In this document: piece by piece, positions 1 to 7,907 of the stretch
Layout of the letters: every line of letters begins with the position of its first letter
How positions within the stretch are numbered: position 1 is the stretch's first letter
Assembly (NCBI RefSeq): GCF_900625105.1
Contig: NZ_UYYD01000001.1
Location: forward strand, 496,001 to 560,000
Direction: 5' to 3'
Length of the DNA: 64,000 bases
Source: Agathobaculum sp. Marseille-P7918
GTDB taxonomy: Bacteria > Bacillota > Clostridia > Oscillospirales > Butyricicoccaceae
Notes under the pieces: generated by a model
What the model saw: only the letters and a program-made list of their open reading frames with translations
The model's database searches: none
What the model was told of the DNA's origin: nothing
Program-made: the position numbers and the translations under genes

Positions 1-636
1 GCAAAACACCACCGCGCGCGTCGCCCAGCGAAAAGCGAAATCCATGTCGTGCGTGGAGATCAACAGCGTGCGTCCCTCGTCCGACAGGCGGGCGAGCACA
101 CGCTCCAGCCGTTCCTCTCCGGTCGGGTCGAGCGACGCGGCGGGTTCGTCAAACAGTAATATCTCACTCTGCATCGCCAGTATATCCGCGATTGATACGC
201 GTTTTTTCTCCCCGCCGGACAAATCGTGCGGCGGGCGGGCGCGGAAAGGCTGCAACTCCATGTAATCCAGCGCATGATCGACCCGCCGCGCGACCTCGTC
301 CCGCGGCAGGCGCAGGTTCATCGGCCCGAAAGAGACCTCAGCGGCGACGGTCGAGGCGATGATCTGGTCATCCGCGTTCTGGAACACGATCCCGACCCGC
401 TCGCACAATTTTTTGCGTGCTTTGCGGTCCACCGGCTTGCCGTCCAGCAGGATCTGGCCGCTCTCGGGCGCCAGCACCCCGTTCAGGCACAGGAAAAACG
501 TGGATTTGCCCGCCCCGTTCGGACCGAGCACCGCGATGCGCTCGCCTGCATACACATCGAGCGACACGCCGTCCAGCGCGGGCGCGCCGGAATCATAACA
601 AAACCGCAGGTCTTTCGCCTGCAAAATCGGCTGCAT
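1..636 (-). CDS. cbiO: Cobalt-type ECF transporter ATPase CbiO (3' end cut by window edge)
   Basis: ABC ATPase of an energy-coupling-factor importer, which powers uptake of cobalt or another micronutrient through the CbiQ partner encoded just upstream. The frame is open from an ATG at 636 to the window edge (212 codons). Seen: Walker A GPNGAGKST near residue 35, a Q-loop (FQNADDQI), the signature LSGGEKKR, Walker B ILLFDEPAASLD, and the switch His in STHDMD. An AGGAGG-like ribosome site lies just before the ATG, and the gap to cbiQ is 17 bases, so the two are co-transcribed. The last residues seen are those after the switch His, so only the C-terminal regulatory part is missing. Substrate is inferred from the partner's type. 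Confidence 0.9.
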   Translation of the reverse strand, partial: MQPILQAKDLRFCYDSGAPALDGVSLDVYAGERIAVLGPNGAGKSTFFLCLNGVLAPESGQILLDGKPVDRKARKKLCERVGIVFQNADDQIIASTVAAEVSFGPMNLRLPRDEVARRVDHALDYMELQPFRARPPHDLSGGEKKRVSIADILAMQSEILLFDEPAASLDPTGEERLERVLARLSDEGRTLLISTHDMDFAFRWATRAVVFC

Positions 637-653
637 CCGTCTTTCCCCTCCTT

Positions 654-1439
654 TCACACAGCGGCAAGCGCCAAAAGCGCCGCCCAAAACAACAGCATCC
701 AGAGCACCTGCGCCCCGCGCACCGGTTTTTCCTCCGCAAGGAAGCGCAGCTCCCCGTCATATCCGCGCGCGGCCATCGCGTCCGCATAGATGCGCGACCG
801 TCGCAGCGACAACACCAGCAGATTGCCCGCCGTACCGCCGAACGACCGGCATGACGTGCGAAAATCCCGCCAGCCCAGCCGCGCGCCCGCGGCCTGTCGC
901 ATGCGCCCGTACATATCCAGCAGCACGAACACAAAGCGATAGATCAGGTACATCAGCTCGCACAAAAGCGGCGGCAGATGCGCGCGGCGCAGCACATCTA
1001 CGAGCTCGCAGGCAGTGGTCGTCAGCGCAAGCAGATACATCGCACTGACCGCGCCGAGCGCCTTGAGCACCAGCGCCGCGGCAAACCGCACACTGTCCGC
1101 GTCGGCGCACACATAGAACCACGGCAGACGCAGGTTCCAGTCGCCGGCGGGTGCGAAGACGATATCGCACGCAACCGCCGCGCCGCCCAGCAGCAAAAAG
1201 GCAAGCGGCACCAGCAGCAAGCCGAAATAGTCCCGCAGCGGCAGCCTTCCCTTCCCCTTTTGCAGCGCCGCCAGCACGAGAATGACCGCCGCGGACACCG
1301 CAGGCCGGTCGGCAGCCAGACACAGGATGAGCGTTCCCACCGCCAGCACGGTCTTAAACACGGGATTCCACCTGCGCATGCCGGACTGATAGGCCAGCCG
1401 GTCGATCGAACGCGGTCCGTGTGCATGCCGGTGCGCCAT
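654..1439 (-). CDS. cbiQ: ECF transporter transmembrane T component CbiQ
   Basis: Membrane scaffold (T component) of an ECF importer, coupling the CbiO ATPase to a substrate-binding S component. 261 residues with about six hydrophobic segments and the family's two coupling-helix arginine motifs (AAGARLG region and AMAARGYDG near residue 225). The N-terminus is His-rich (MAHRHAHG) and continues IDRLAYQSGMRRWNP, typical of the cobalt CbiQ subfamily. I chose the ATG at 1439 because GGAGG precedes it; an upstream in-frame start would add 41 residues of unlikely composition. It is the first gene of the operon; no cbiM/cbiN lies upstream, so the S component must be downstream beyond the window or elsewhere. 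Confidence 0.88.
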   Translation of the reverse strand: MAHRHAHGPRSIDRLAYQSGMRRWNPVFKTVLAVGTLILCLAADRPAVSAAVILVLAALQKGKGRLPLRDYFGLLLVPLAFLLLGGAAVACDIVFAPAGDWNLRLPWFYVCADADSVRFAAALVLKALGAVSAMYLLALTTTACELVDVLRRAHLPPLLCELMYLIYRFVFVLLDMYGRMRQAAGARLGWRDFRTSCRSFGGTAGNLLVLSLRRSRIYADAMAARGYDGELRFLAEEKPVRGAQVLWMLLFWAALLALAAV

Positions 1440-1549
1440 ACCGCACGCCTCCCTTCCGTTGCAATATGTGACATTGTATCGTCTGCGCCGCACTTTGTCA
1501 ACGAAAGAAAACCGTGCATTTGGACAAGCAGGCTCGATTCGATCAGCGC

Positions 1550-1735
1550 TCAGCCGCGCCAATCAGCTTCTTCACAGTAAATGTTTTCCGTTGTTTTGCA
1601 GCAGACATGGAACATTCTTGCCTGCCCTCTGCCCAGCGGCAGCGCACCAAAGCGGCACCGTGAAATGCCGATCCGATCGGTAAACACGCCGGTTTCATTC
1701 TGGCACAGCATCCTGTCACCGCCAATGATAGTCCA
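1550..1735 (-). pseudogene. Out-of-frame C-terminal domain of the collagen-like protein
   Basis: In the frame one base off from the collagen-like gene, an open stretch of about 60 codons begins at the A5 run (1736-1740) and ends at the stop at 1550-1552. Its translation includes [20 protein letters not shown] and later RMFHVCCKTTENIYCEEADW, which looks like a compact globular domain such as caps bacterial collagen stalks. The main frame here ends after DYHWR. I do not recognise the domain family. Either a base was gained in the homopolymer or the read is wrong. Confidence 0.5.
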
Positions 1736-2573
1736 TTTTTATGACTCCCTTGTTTTGCTTGGGTTGTGCATAAAATACAGCATCCGTCGCTCCGGTCGCA
1801 CCACTCGGGCCGGTGGGGCCTGTCGGGCCGGTTGCACCGCTCGGGCCGGTTGCGCCGCTCGGGCCGGTTGCACCGCTCGGACCGGCGGGTCCGGTCGGGC
1901 CGGTTGCACCACTCGGACCAGTGGGTCCTGTCGGGCCAGTTGCACCGCTCGGGCCGGTGGGTCCAGTCGGGCCGGTCGCACCACTCGGGCCGGTGGGTCC
2001 TGTGGGACCGGTTGCACCGCTCGGGCCGGTGGGTCCTGTCGGGCCGGTTGCACCACTCGGGCCGGTGGGGCCTGTCGGGCCAGTTGCACCGCTCGGGCCG
2101 GTGGGACCCGTGGGGCCGGTTGCACCGCTCGGGCCGGTGGGTCCTGTCGGGCCAGTTGCACCGCTCGGGCCAGTTGCGCCGCTCGGACCAGTGGGTCCTG
2201 TGGAACCGGTTGCGCCGCTCGGTCCGGTAGGTCCTGTCGGGCCGGTTGGGCCACCCGCAGGCCCGGTTGCTCCCGTAGCTCCCGTTGAGCCGGTTGCGCC
2301 TGTTTGACCTGCAGGTCCGGTCGCGCCGGTTGCGCCCGTCGGACCGGTGGCTCCGGTTACACCGGCAGGACCCGTTGCGCCCTGCAATCCCATCCGTCCC
2401 ATCGGCCCACGCTCACCGCGGCAACCCCGCGGTCCTGCCGGGCCGGTGGCTCCGGTCGGGCCGGTCGGGCCGCGTCTGTCTTCCGCACCGCAATCACCGC
2501 AAAACGGTTCTATCCATTCGTCGGACGCGCGATCTCTGCCGCCGCATCCGCCGAATTGAGGGCGATGATACAT
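1716..2573 (-). CDS. Collagen-like Gly-Pro-Thr repeat surface protein, C-terminus frameshifted
   Basis: 285 residues. A short Cys-containing head of about 35 residues (no signal peptide) is followed by about 225 residues of uninterrupted Gly-X-Y triplets, mostly GPT, GAT and GPS, as in BclA-type exosporium or spore/cell-surface collagen-like proteins. Such stalks are usually O-glycosylated on Thr, and a glycosyltransferase gene lies directly upstream in the same direction. Start at 2573 follows AAAGGAAG. The open frame stops shortly after the stalk, but removing one A from the run of five at 1736-1740 opens the frame to a stop at 1550-1552, adding a well-formed C-terminal domain (340 residues in all). 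The gene is therefore either frameshifted, phase-variable or misread. Confidence 0.85.
   Translation of the reverse strand: MYHRPQFGGCGGRDRASDEWIEPFCGDCGAEDRRGPTGPTGATGPAGPRGCRGERGPMGRMGLQGATGPAGVTGATGPTGATGATGPAGQTGATGSTGATGATGPAGGPTGPTGPTGPSGATGSTGPTGPSGATGPSGATGPTGPTGPSGATGPTGPTGPSGATGPTGPTGPSGATGPTGPTGPSGATGPTGPTGPSGATGPTGPTGPSGATGPTGPTGPSGATGPTGPAGPSGATGPSGATGPSGATGPTGPTGPSGATGATDAVFYAQPKQNKGVIKMDYHWR
1803..2262. repeat. 36-bp tandem repeats coding the collagen stalk
   Basis: Roughly a dozen near-identical units of 36 bases, each coding the 12-residue block [12 protein letters not shown], sit back to back with some 9- and 18-base variants. Such arrays commonly change copy number by slippage, giving stalks of different length between strains. 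Confidence 0.85.
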
Positions 2574-2658
2574 ATCATTCTTCCTTTCAAGGAATTTGCC
2601 GAATATCCGAATCCGGCACTTCAATCTATGCGCGCCCATGCATATCGGTCACCGCACA

Positions 2659-3726
2659 TCAATGCAGCCCTGCAAAATACCGTCGGTTATATGCAACCGC
2701 AGGCGACTCCGGCCAATACACCGCCGCCCGCTCGTTCCACTCCGCCGCCTCCGCATGCCGCCCCAGCCGGTCGCAGCACACACAAAGTCCCAGGCACGGC
2801 AGATATCCATAGCACAACGGCTTGACAAACCCACCGTTTTGTTCTGCATATGGTGCGCGCAAAGCGGTTTCGTACCAAAATTTTGCCTGTGACAGCCGCC
2901 CATCCTCCATTTCGATGCCAGCCAGCGCACAGCAGGTCTCGCCGCGCGGGCAGTCCATCGCAAAGGAGCACACCAGCGCCTGCCGCGCCGAATCGCGCTG
3001 CCCCAGCGCCAGCAGGCAGTCTGCCAGATTGCGGCATGCCTCAATCCGGTTTTCCACCCAGCCGTCCGGCCGCTGCAAAAATGTTTCAAACGCCGATACG
3101 GCCTGTGCATATCTGCCATGCATCATCAGTTCGCGCGCATAATAAAACTGTCCGCGCGCATCGAGCGTTTCCCCACGCGCCAGCAGCCGCTCGTAAATCC
3201 GCAGATTGCGGTCGCTGTCCGGCGCTTTTTCTTTTCGGTGCGAGACCGCCGCGTCGCCGTACTTGATGTTGCCGCGCGGCGTGATGCACTCATGCACCGC
3301 GCCCTTCCACCGGAAACCTGCCGCGCGCCGCAGCAGCCGCTCCCGGTAATAGGTGTACGCCGGCCGGCCGCGTTCATCAAACGCCGTATGATACGGCAGC
3401 ATCACAACATCGGTTGTGTCATCCAACTCCTGTTTGAGCTGCAAAAACCGCTCGCGGTTTTCCGGCGTGATGATATCGTCCGCATCCAGCCACAGGATGA
3501 ACAACTGCGTCGCCTGCGCAAAGGAAAAATTGCGCGCCGCGGCAAAATCATCCTGCCAGTCAAAATCCACAACCCGCCCATATCGGGCGGCGATCTCCTT
3601 GGTTTTGTCAGTCGAGCCGGTATCCACGATAATAACTTCATCCGCAATCCCCGCTGCGCTGTCTAAGCAGCGCGCCAGTACCTCCTGCTCATCCTTGACA
3701 ATCATGCACAAGCTGATCGTTGTCAC
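2659..3726 (-). CDS. Family 2 glycosyltransferase with TPR-like C-terminus
   Basis: Transfers a sugar from a nucleotide-sugar donor. 355 residues. The GT-A domain (about 1-190) shows the TISLCMIVKDEQ opening, VDTGSTDKT, and the DXD-type LDADD metal motif. The C-terminal half is helical with Ala/Leu-rich repeats (for example QFYYARELMMHGRYAQAVSAF), a TPR-like part that can bind the protein acceptor. The start is the GTG at 3726: GGGAGG lies seven bases before it, better than the in-frame ATG at 3741, and it gives the family's usual N-terminus. It ends 86 bases before the collagen-like gene in the same direction, so the stalk threonines are the likely acceptor (inference). Confidence 0.88.
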   Translation of the reverse strand: MTTISLCMIVKDEQEVLARCLDSAAGIADEVIIVDTGSTDKTKEIAARYGRVVDFDWQDDFAAARNFSFAQATQLFILWLDADDIITPENRERFLQLKQELDDTTDVVMLPYHTAFDERGRPAYTYYRERLLRRAAGFRWKGAVHECITPRGNIKYGDAAVSHRKEKAPDSDRNLRIYERLLARGETLDARGQFYYARELMMHGRYAQAVSAFETFLQRPDGWVENRIEACRNLADCLLALGQRDSARQALVCSFAMDCPRGETCCALAGIEMEDGRLSQAKFWYETALRAPYAEQNGGFVKPLCYGYLPCLGLCVCCDRLGRHAEAAEWNERAAVYWPESPAVAYNRRYFAGLH

Positions 3727-3897
3727 ATCAATCCCTCCCATCCAGCTTATGCCTTTTTCCGCCAAATGGGGACTGCACCGAACAGTCTGCACAAAAATCT
3801 CTGTTACGTTTTTCCAAATTCTGCGTCTATTCTCTGTTTTTTTAACGGAAATTGATTTATAATAAAGACAGAGTTAGCCTGAACCGGAGGTGCTAAT

Positions 3898-5214
3898 ATG
3901 AACCAAGCGTATCAAGATGCGCTGTTGAAAGTAGACAGTTACGGCGCTATTTTTATGTATGCAACGCACAAAGACCTGACCACGGCACCGCGCCATATCA
4001 TTCGCATGACTGAGCCGGTTGACCCGCGCGTGCTGCTTGCCGCGGTGCGCACCGCGCTGGACCGTTATCCGCAGTTTGCGCTCGGTCTGGTCCGCGGCGA
4101 AACCCAATACAGCTACCGCTTGCTCTCCAAACCGCCCAAGGTGCTGCCGATGGACGACCTGTCGCCGTACTATATCGGTTCGGACGACACCAACGGCTAT
4201 CTGTTCCTGTGTGGTTACAAGGATAATACCATCTATCTGGAATATCAGCACTGCATTTCGGATGGCCGCGGGTTTGACCAGTTCATCCGCACCATTTTAT
4301 ATTATTATCTCAAAGACATGGGACACGACGTGGATCCCGGCCGCTCGATCCGCACCAACGAAACCGAATTTACGCCGCAGGACTGCGAGGACGGCTATCT
4401 GCGTCTGCGCGGCATGCCGCAGTCGGACGCCGACCATCATCCGGACGTCCCCTCTTTCCACATGCCGGAATACGACAGCCGCAACGACGACAACGAACTG
4501 ACCACCGAACTGACCATGTCGCTGCCGCAGTTGCTGGCGTATACCAAGGGCAACGGTGTCACCCCGATGACCTTCCTGATGACCGCAATCTCCATGGGCA
4601 TGTACCGCACCTATTATGAGGGCACCGACCGCAAGGAGCCGATCATCGCAGAGGTGCCGATGGATCTGCGCGCCTATGTCAAAACCACGACCACGCGTTT
4701 TTTTGTGTCCCTGCTCGACCTGCCGTTCTTCTACGACTATTTCAGCATGCCTTTCCTGGAAGCCTGCCAGGCGTGCAAAGCCTATTTCGATACGCAGAAA
4801 AATCTGCCGCACGCGGTCTACTGGGCGCTCAAGAACGCCAACCGCGTTGCCAAGTCGCACAAGCTGGACATGCCCATCGACGAAAAAGAGCAGATGATGC
4901 GTCAGCAGGCACGCGACTATATCCGCCGCGACAGCTTCATCCTGACCAACATCGGTGAATTCAAGCTGCCGCCCAGCATGGAACCGCTGGTGGCCGATTA
5001 TTCCGCGATCCTGCCCTGCGCCTTCCAGCCGTTCGGCATTCTGGTCAGCTCGTACAAGGATACGCTCAAGGTTTCCATCTCCCAGCGTGATTTCAACTAT
5101 CATCTGGTGGAAAACATCCGCGCCGTGCTGCGTGAGATCGGCTTTGAGACCACCGCACTGCCGTACACCTTCCACGTCACCCGGTATGACGGCCTGCATC
5201 TGGCCAAGGATTAA
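3898..5214 (+). CDS. Condensation-domain-like CoA acyltransferase / alcohol acetyltransferase family
   Basis: 438 residues with the two-lobed chloramphenicol-acetyltransferase/condensation fold. The catalytic HxxxDG motif is at His118-Gly123 (HCISDG); the first His of the usual HHxxxDG is Gln here, as in many alcohol acetyltransferase-like and PapA-like members. A second core motif, near residue 270, reads DLRAYV. The likely role is acyl transfer from a CoA thioester to an alcohol or amine; no substrate can be named. It stands alone, divergent from the glycosyltransferase, with TATAAT at 3858-3863, GGAGG before the ATG, and its own terminator downstream. No carrier-protein or adenylation gene is nearby, which argues against a peptide synthetase part. 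Confidence 0.72.
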   Translation: MNQAYQDALLKVDSYGAIFMYATHKDLTTAPRHIIRMTEPVDPRVLLAAVRTALDRYPQFALGLVRGETQYSYRLLSKPPKVLPMDDLSPYYIGSDDTNGYLFLCGYKDNTIYLEYQHCISDGRGFDQFIRTILYYYLKDMGHDVDPGRSIRTNETEFTPQDCEDGYLRLRGMPQSDADHHPDVPSFHMPEYDSRNDDNELTTELTMSLPQLLAYTKGNGVTPMTFLMTAISMGMYRTYYEGTDRKEPIIAEVPMDLRAYVKTTTTRFFVSLLDLPFFYDYFSMPFLEACQACKAYFDTQKNLPHAVYWALKNANRVAKSHKLDMPIDEKEQMMRQQARDYIRRDSFILTNIGEFKLPPSMEPLVADYSAILPCAFQPFGILVSSYKDTLKVSISQRDFNYHLVENIRAVLREIGFETTALPYTFHVTRYDGLHLAKD

Positions 5215-5226
5215 CAAACAAAAAAA

Positions 5227-5255
5227 CCCACCGGATAACATCCGGTGGGTTTTTT
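5227..5255 (+). terminator. Rho-independent terminator after the acyltransferase
   Basis: Ten-base perfect stem (CCCACCGGAT / ATCCGGTGGG) with a three-base loop, followed by six T. The A run on the other side means it could also stop the converging SLH gene. Confidence 0.9.
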
Positions 5256-5268
5256 ATGCGCATTTTCG

Positions 5269-6360
5269 TTATGTTTTGGAATAATAGACCACTGCAACCT
5301 CGCCATTGACCACAGACGGATAGCAATACCGGTACACATCCCCCGTGCTGACCGGTTCCTTGATCTGGTGGTACGGCTGCGTCACGTCAACCGCGACACA
5401 ATCCGCCGCTGCGGGCAGGGTCAATACGTCGTTGCTCTGCGCGCTCTTGAACGAAAACTGTCCGTCCGCATAGACGACCGTGCGGTCGATCTGCTGGCGG
5501 TTGGTCAGCGTGATATAGATCACGCCGTTTTCCTGCCGCAGGCTGGTGTACTGCATCAGGCCTTCATACTTGACGCTGGCATCATAATTCTCGATCACCA
5601 CATCGCAGTAGCTCTGCGCGCCGATGCACACATTGACCACATTGTTGCGCTGTTCATACACCGCATTCGTACCCGCATCGAGCAGATGCGTGGCGCGGTA
5701 CAGCATGATCGCCATTTCCGCGCGGGTGACATTGGCCGTCGGGTTGAGCTTGCCGTCCGAACCGCCGATCACCCTGGCGTTGACCAGTGCGCTGACCGAT
5801 TCGCGGGCGTAATCCGCAACCTGACCGGCATCCGAAAAAGCCGCCAGCGAGCCGGCCTGCAGCGTCAGCTGCGTGCGGTCGAGTGTGCGCTTGAGGAACA
5901 CCATGGCATCCTGCCGCGTCATGTTCTGATTCGGCAGAAACCGGTTGTCGTCCGTACCGGTGGCCACGCCGAAGGCTTTCGCCGCCGTGACCGACTTGCT
6001 GTAATACATGTTGCCCGGCACATCCACAAAGGTTCCCTTGGAATCGATCTGTCCGCTGTCCAGCGCCTGACTCATACCGAAGGCGCGATCCAGCATCACG
6101 ATGAAATCCGCGCGGGTGATTGCGTTTCCCGGGTAAAACAAATGATCTCCGCTGCCCTTAATGACACCTGCGACCGCAAGCGTGTCAATTTCGCGGTGGG
6201 CCCATGCGTACTCCTCTGTAACGTCATAGAAATAAACAGAGTGATTGGGCAGATACGCATAGGTTTCCGTGTTGTCCGTCGCAAGCGCTGCTGTCAGCAC
6301 GCTTACCGCAACGACGGCCACCAGCAGCATTGCTGCTACCAGCTTACGCGTTCTTGTCAT
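5269..6360 (-). CDS. SLH-domain surface protein
   Basis: 363 residues. A signal peptide (MTRTRKLVAAMLLVAVVAVS, cleaved near ALA-T) is followed by three S-layer homology repeats at about 45-215: FYDVTEEYAWAHREIDTLA, FVDVPGNMYYSKSVTAAKA and FSDAGQVADYARESVSAL, each with the family's ITRAD/MTRQD/VTRAE motif. SLH triplets bind pyruvylated secondary wall polymer. The remaining 150 residues are beta-rich with no recognised domain. Start at 6360 was chosen because it begins the signal peptide. It is transcribed alone, converging on the acyltransferase. Confidence 0.85.
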   Translation of the reverse strand: MTRTRKLVAAMLLVAVVAVSVLTAALATDNTETYAYLPNHSVYFYDVTEEYAWAHREIDTLAVAGVIKGSGDHLFYPGNAITRADFIVMLDRAFGMSQALDSGQIDSKGTFVDVPGNMYYSKSVTAAKAFGVATGTDDNRFLPNQNMTRQDAMVFLKRTLDRTQLTLQAGSLAAFSDAGQVADYARESVSALVNARVIGGSDGKLNPTANVTRAEMAIMLYRATHLLDAGTNAVYEQRNNVVNVCIGAQSYCDVVIENYDASVKYEGLMQYTSLRQENGVIYITLTNRQQIDRTVVYADGQFSFKSAQSNDVLTLPAAADCVAVDVTQPYHQIKEPVSTGDVYRYCYPSVVNGEVAVVYYSKT

Positions 6361-6580
6361 AATCTTCTCCTTGCCGTAAGGTGAAAAACATGGGGAAAAT
6401 CCTCCACCCATGCAAACTTACTGCAAAATTATAACACATCCATCCCCACTTGGCAAGTTAAAAGTTGACTAAATTTGTTGTATCGGTTTTCGTTATTCGT
6501 GTTTTTCCGTGTTTTTCCCGGTTTTCCACCGGTTTTTCGTCCTCACTTTGCGTGGAGGGCTTTAGCGGCACCAGATCCGG
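6361..6580. other. Intergenic region upstream of the SLH gene
   Basis: A 220-base AT-richer gap holding the 5' leader of the SLH gene and the tail of the SdpI-like gene. Short direct repeats of a GTTTTTCC-like word occur at about 6500-6540. No gene, RNA or clear terminator is seen. Confidence 0.4.
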
Positions 6581-7234
6581 TCAGGATGCCCGCTGCTCCG
6601 CCTGATACCACAGATAGCTGAGCACGGTAGACACCAGTGACGCCGCCAGAATCGGTACGAGCAGCAGCGCCAACCGCACCACGTTATTCGGCACAAACGC
6701 ACCGATCAATCCCAGTACGCCGGCGGCGAAAAACAGCCGTCCCGCCACGCGATGCGTGCGCGTCCATACGGTTTCGCTCGACAGCGTCCACGGCGTTTTG
6801 ATGCCGCAGAACCAGTTCATGCGGAATTTGGGCATGACATTGCCCAGATACACCATCATCAGGCTGATGACCAGACAGACCACCATCGCCACATCGACCG
6901 TGCCCGGACGCAGGCCCTCTACCACGCAGATACCGTTCATCACCAGCAGGAACAGCATCATAATCACCTGAAACCCAAGATAGGAACCAAAAAATTTATT
7001 GTAATTGCGGGTTTTCGGATCAAACCGCGGCAGAAAATAAAACAACGCCGCCAAAGCAGGTCCCAGACACGCCACCAGCCACAAATGCCACTTCGGTTCA
7101 TAACCGACCTCGCCCCCGAAGTCCCACTGCATCGGGATCTCCGCCGGAAGCCGACGGTAGACCGCCGCCGCGAGAATGATCGGCAGAAGGGATAAAATCC
7201 ACACAGCCACTTGGCCTTTACTGATCTTTTTCAT
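6581..7234 (-). CDS. sdpI: SdpI-family membrane protein (toxin immunity / signalling)
   Basis: 217 residues with about six membrane segments. The N-terminal half matches the DUF1648 pattern (RRLPAEIPMQWDFGG) and the C-terminal half the SdpI pattern (GNVMPKFRMNWFCGIKTPW). In Bacillus subtilis, SdpI gives immunity to the SdpC toxin and sequesters the SdpR repressor at the membrane. Start at 7234 has AAAGGTGG nine bases upstream; it lies inside the end of the ArsR-type gene (17-base overlap), so translation is coupled. No sdpA/B/C toxin genes are nearby, so here it is a stand-alone immunity or sensing module, a common arrangement in Firmicutes. Confidence 0.85.
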   Translation of the reverse strand: MKKISKGQVAVWILSLLPIILAAAVYRRLPAEIPMQWDFGGEVGYEPKWHLWLVACLGPALAALFYFLPRFDPKTRNYNKFFGSYLGFQVIMMLFLLVMNGICVVEGLRPGTVDVAMVVCLVISLMMVYLGNVMPKFRMNWFCGIKTPWTLSSETVWTRTHRVAGRLFFAAGVLGLIGAFVPNNVVRLALLLVPILAASLVSTVLSYLWYQAEQRAS

Positions 7235-7502
7235 CGTTGCTGCCACCTTTCAGCGCCGTGACCCATTCCAGAATCTCATCGACCACGGACATATTCAGCT
7301 CATAATAAATGTACTTTCCCTGCTTGTCGTCGAGCACCAGACCGGCGTCCCGCAGAATGGACAAATGATGCGAGATCGTCGCGCCGGACACCGAGAAATG
7401 CGACGCGATATCCCCTGCCGCCATCGGACCGGCGCGCAGCAGGCTGAGGATATCCCGCCGGATCGGGTCGGACAGGGCTTTGAACGTCTGCTGAAAGCTC
7501 AT
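7218..7502 (-). CDS. sdpR: ArsR-family autorepressor, SdpR-like
   Basis: 94-residue winged helix-turn-helix repressor. The recognition region reads GDIASHFSVSGATISHHLSI and the family's ALSDPIRRDILSLL helix precedes it. It has no Cys pair for metal sensing, which fits SdpR-type regulators that are controlled by membrane sequestration rather than by metal. Start at 7502 overlaps the upstream small gene by four bases, and its end overlaps sdpI. The perfect inverted repeat at 7760-7775, placed over the start of the operon's transcript, is its probable operator. Confidence 0.88.
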   Translation of the reverse strand: MSFQQTFKALSDPIRRDILSLLRAGPMAAGDIASHFSVSGATISHHLSILRDAGLVLDDKQGKYIYYELNMSVVDEILEWVTALKGGSNDEKDQ

Positions 7503-7738
7503 CTTCCGTCCTCCTTCTTGCGGGGCCGCCGCGCCGGGCACCAGCCCTTGCAGCCGCAATGCGGACAGGTCAGCCGCCACTCATCGTTCACATGCTGGCG
7601 GAACAGCAGTTTGGTCCACGGCAGGGAAAACAGCGTGCCGCACGACTGGCACCAGAACCGACAGCGGGACAGCGCGCGCGCCTGCCCCACGATCAGCGCT
7701 GCCAAAATCAGCAGCACCACGCATACCTCGATCACCAT
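7499..7738 (-). CDS. Small membrane protein with zinc-ribbon motif
   Basis: 79 residues: one N-terminal membrane helix (IEVCVVLLILAALIVGQ), then two cysteine pairs (CQSC and CPHC, with a further CGCKGWC) that look like a zinc ribbon, and a basic tail. First gene of the sdpR-sdpI operon. The ATG at 7738 is preceded by AAGGAAGGG at a good distance; an upstream in-frame ATG at 7759 is less well placed. Not recognised beyond this. The short gene overlaps sdpR by four bases, so it is real and coupled. It may act with SdpI in the membrane (inference). Confidence 0.7.
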   Translation of the reverse strand: MVIEVCVVLLILAALIVGQARALSRCRFWCQSCGTLFSLPWTKLLFRQHVNDEWRLTCPHCGCKGWCPARRPRKKEDGR

Positions 7739-7759
7739 ATTGCAGCCCTTCCTTCTCAT

Positions 7760-7775
7760 TTAGACCATTGTCTAA
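7760..7775. promoter_or_regulatory. Probable SdpR operator
   Basis: Perfect inverted repeat TTAGAC-N4-GTCTAA, five bases downstream of the -10 box and therefore over the transcription start of the sdpR operon. Position and symmetry fit an ArsR-family dimer repressing its own operon. Confidence 0.65.
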
Positions 7776-7779
7776 TTGA

Positions 7780-7808
7780 AGAATAGCAAACCCCATCAGG
7801 TCTGTCAA
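7780..7808 (-). promoter_or_regulatory. Sigma-A promoter of the sdpR-sdpI operon
   Basis: On the minus strand, TTGACA (7808-7803), a 17-base spacer and TATTCT (7785-7780). Confidence 0.75.
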
Positions 7809-7860
7809 GCATTATTTTGATATTTATCTAAATGTTTGTCGGCAGCAGCGCAGGGCAATA

Positions 7861-7893
7861 AAAAAATCCCGAGACATATGTCTCGGGATTTTC
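7861..7893 (-). terminator. Terminator of rpsT
   Basis: Perfect 12+12 palindrome (ATCCCGAGACAT / ATGTCTCGGGAT) flanked by A and T runs, 15 bases after the rpsT stop. Confidence 0.88.
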
Positions 7894-7907
7894 TGCGTAT
7901 CGGGAAC

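Noticed and set aside
1543-1725. Separate small gene starting with MAVTG
   Set aside because: The other frame here continues the collagen-like protein better, and no ribosome site fits this ATG.
1803-2262. CRISPR-like regular 36-base repeats
   Set aside because: Units are contiguous with no spacers and code Gly-X-Y triplets.
1813-2307. Plus-strand 164-residue Pro-Val-Gly repeat ORF
   Set aside because: It is the reverse reading of the collagen stalk; no ribosome site, and the minus strand has the proper protein.
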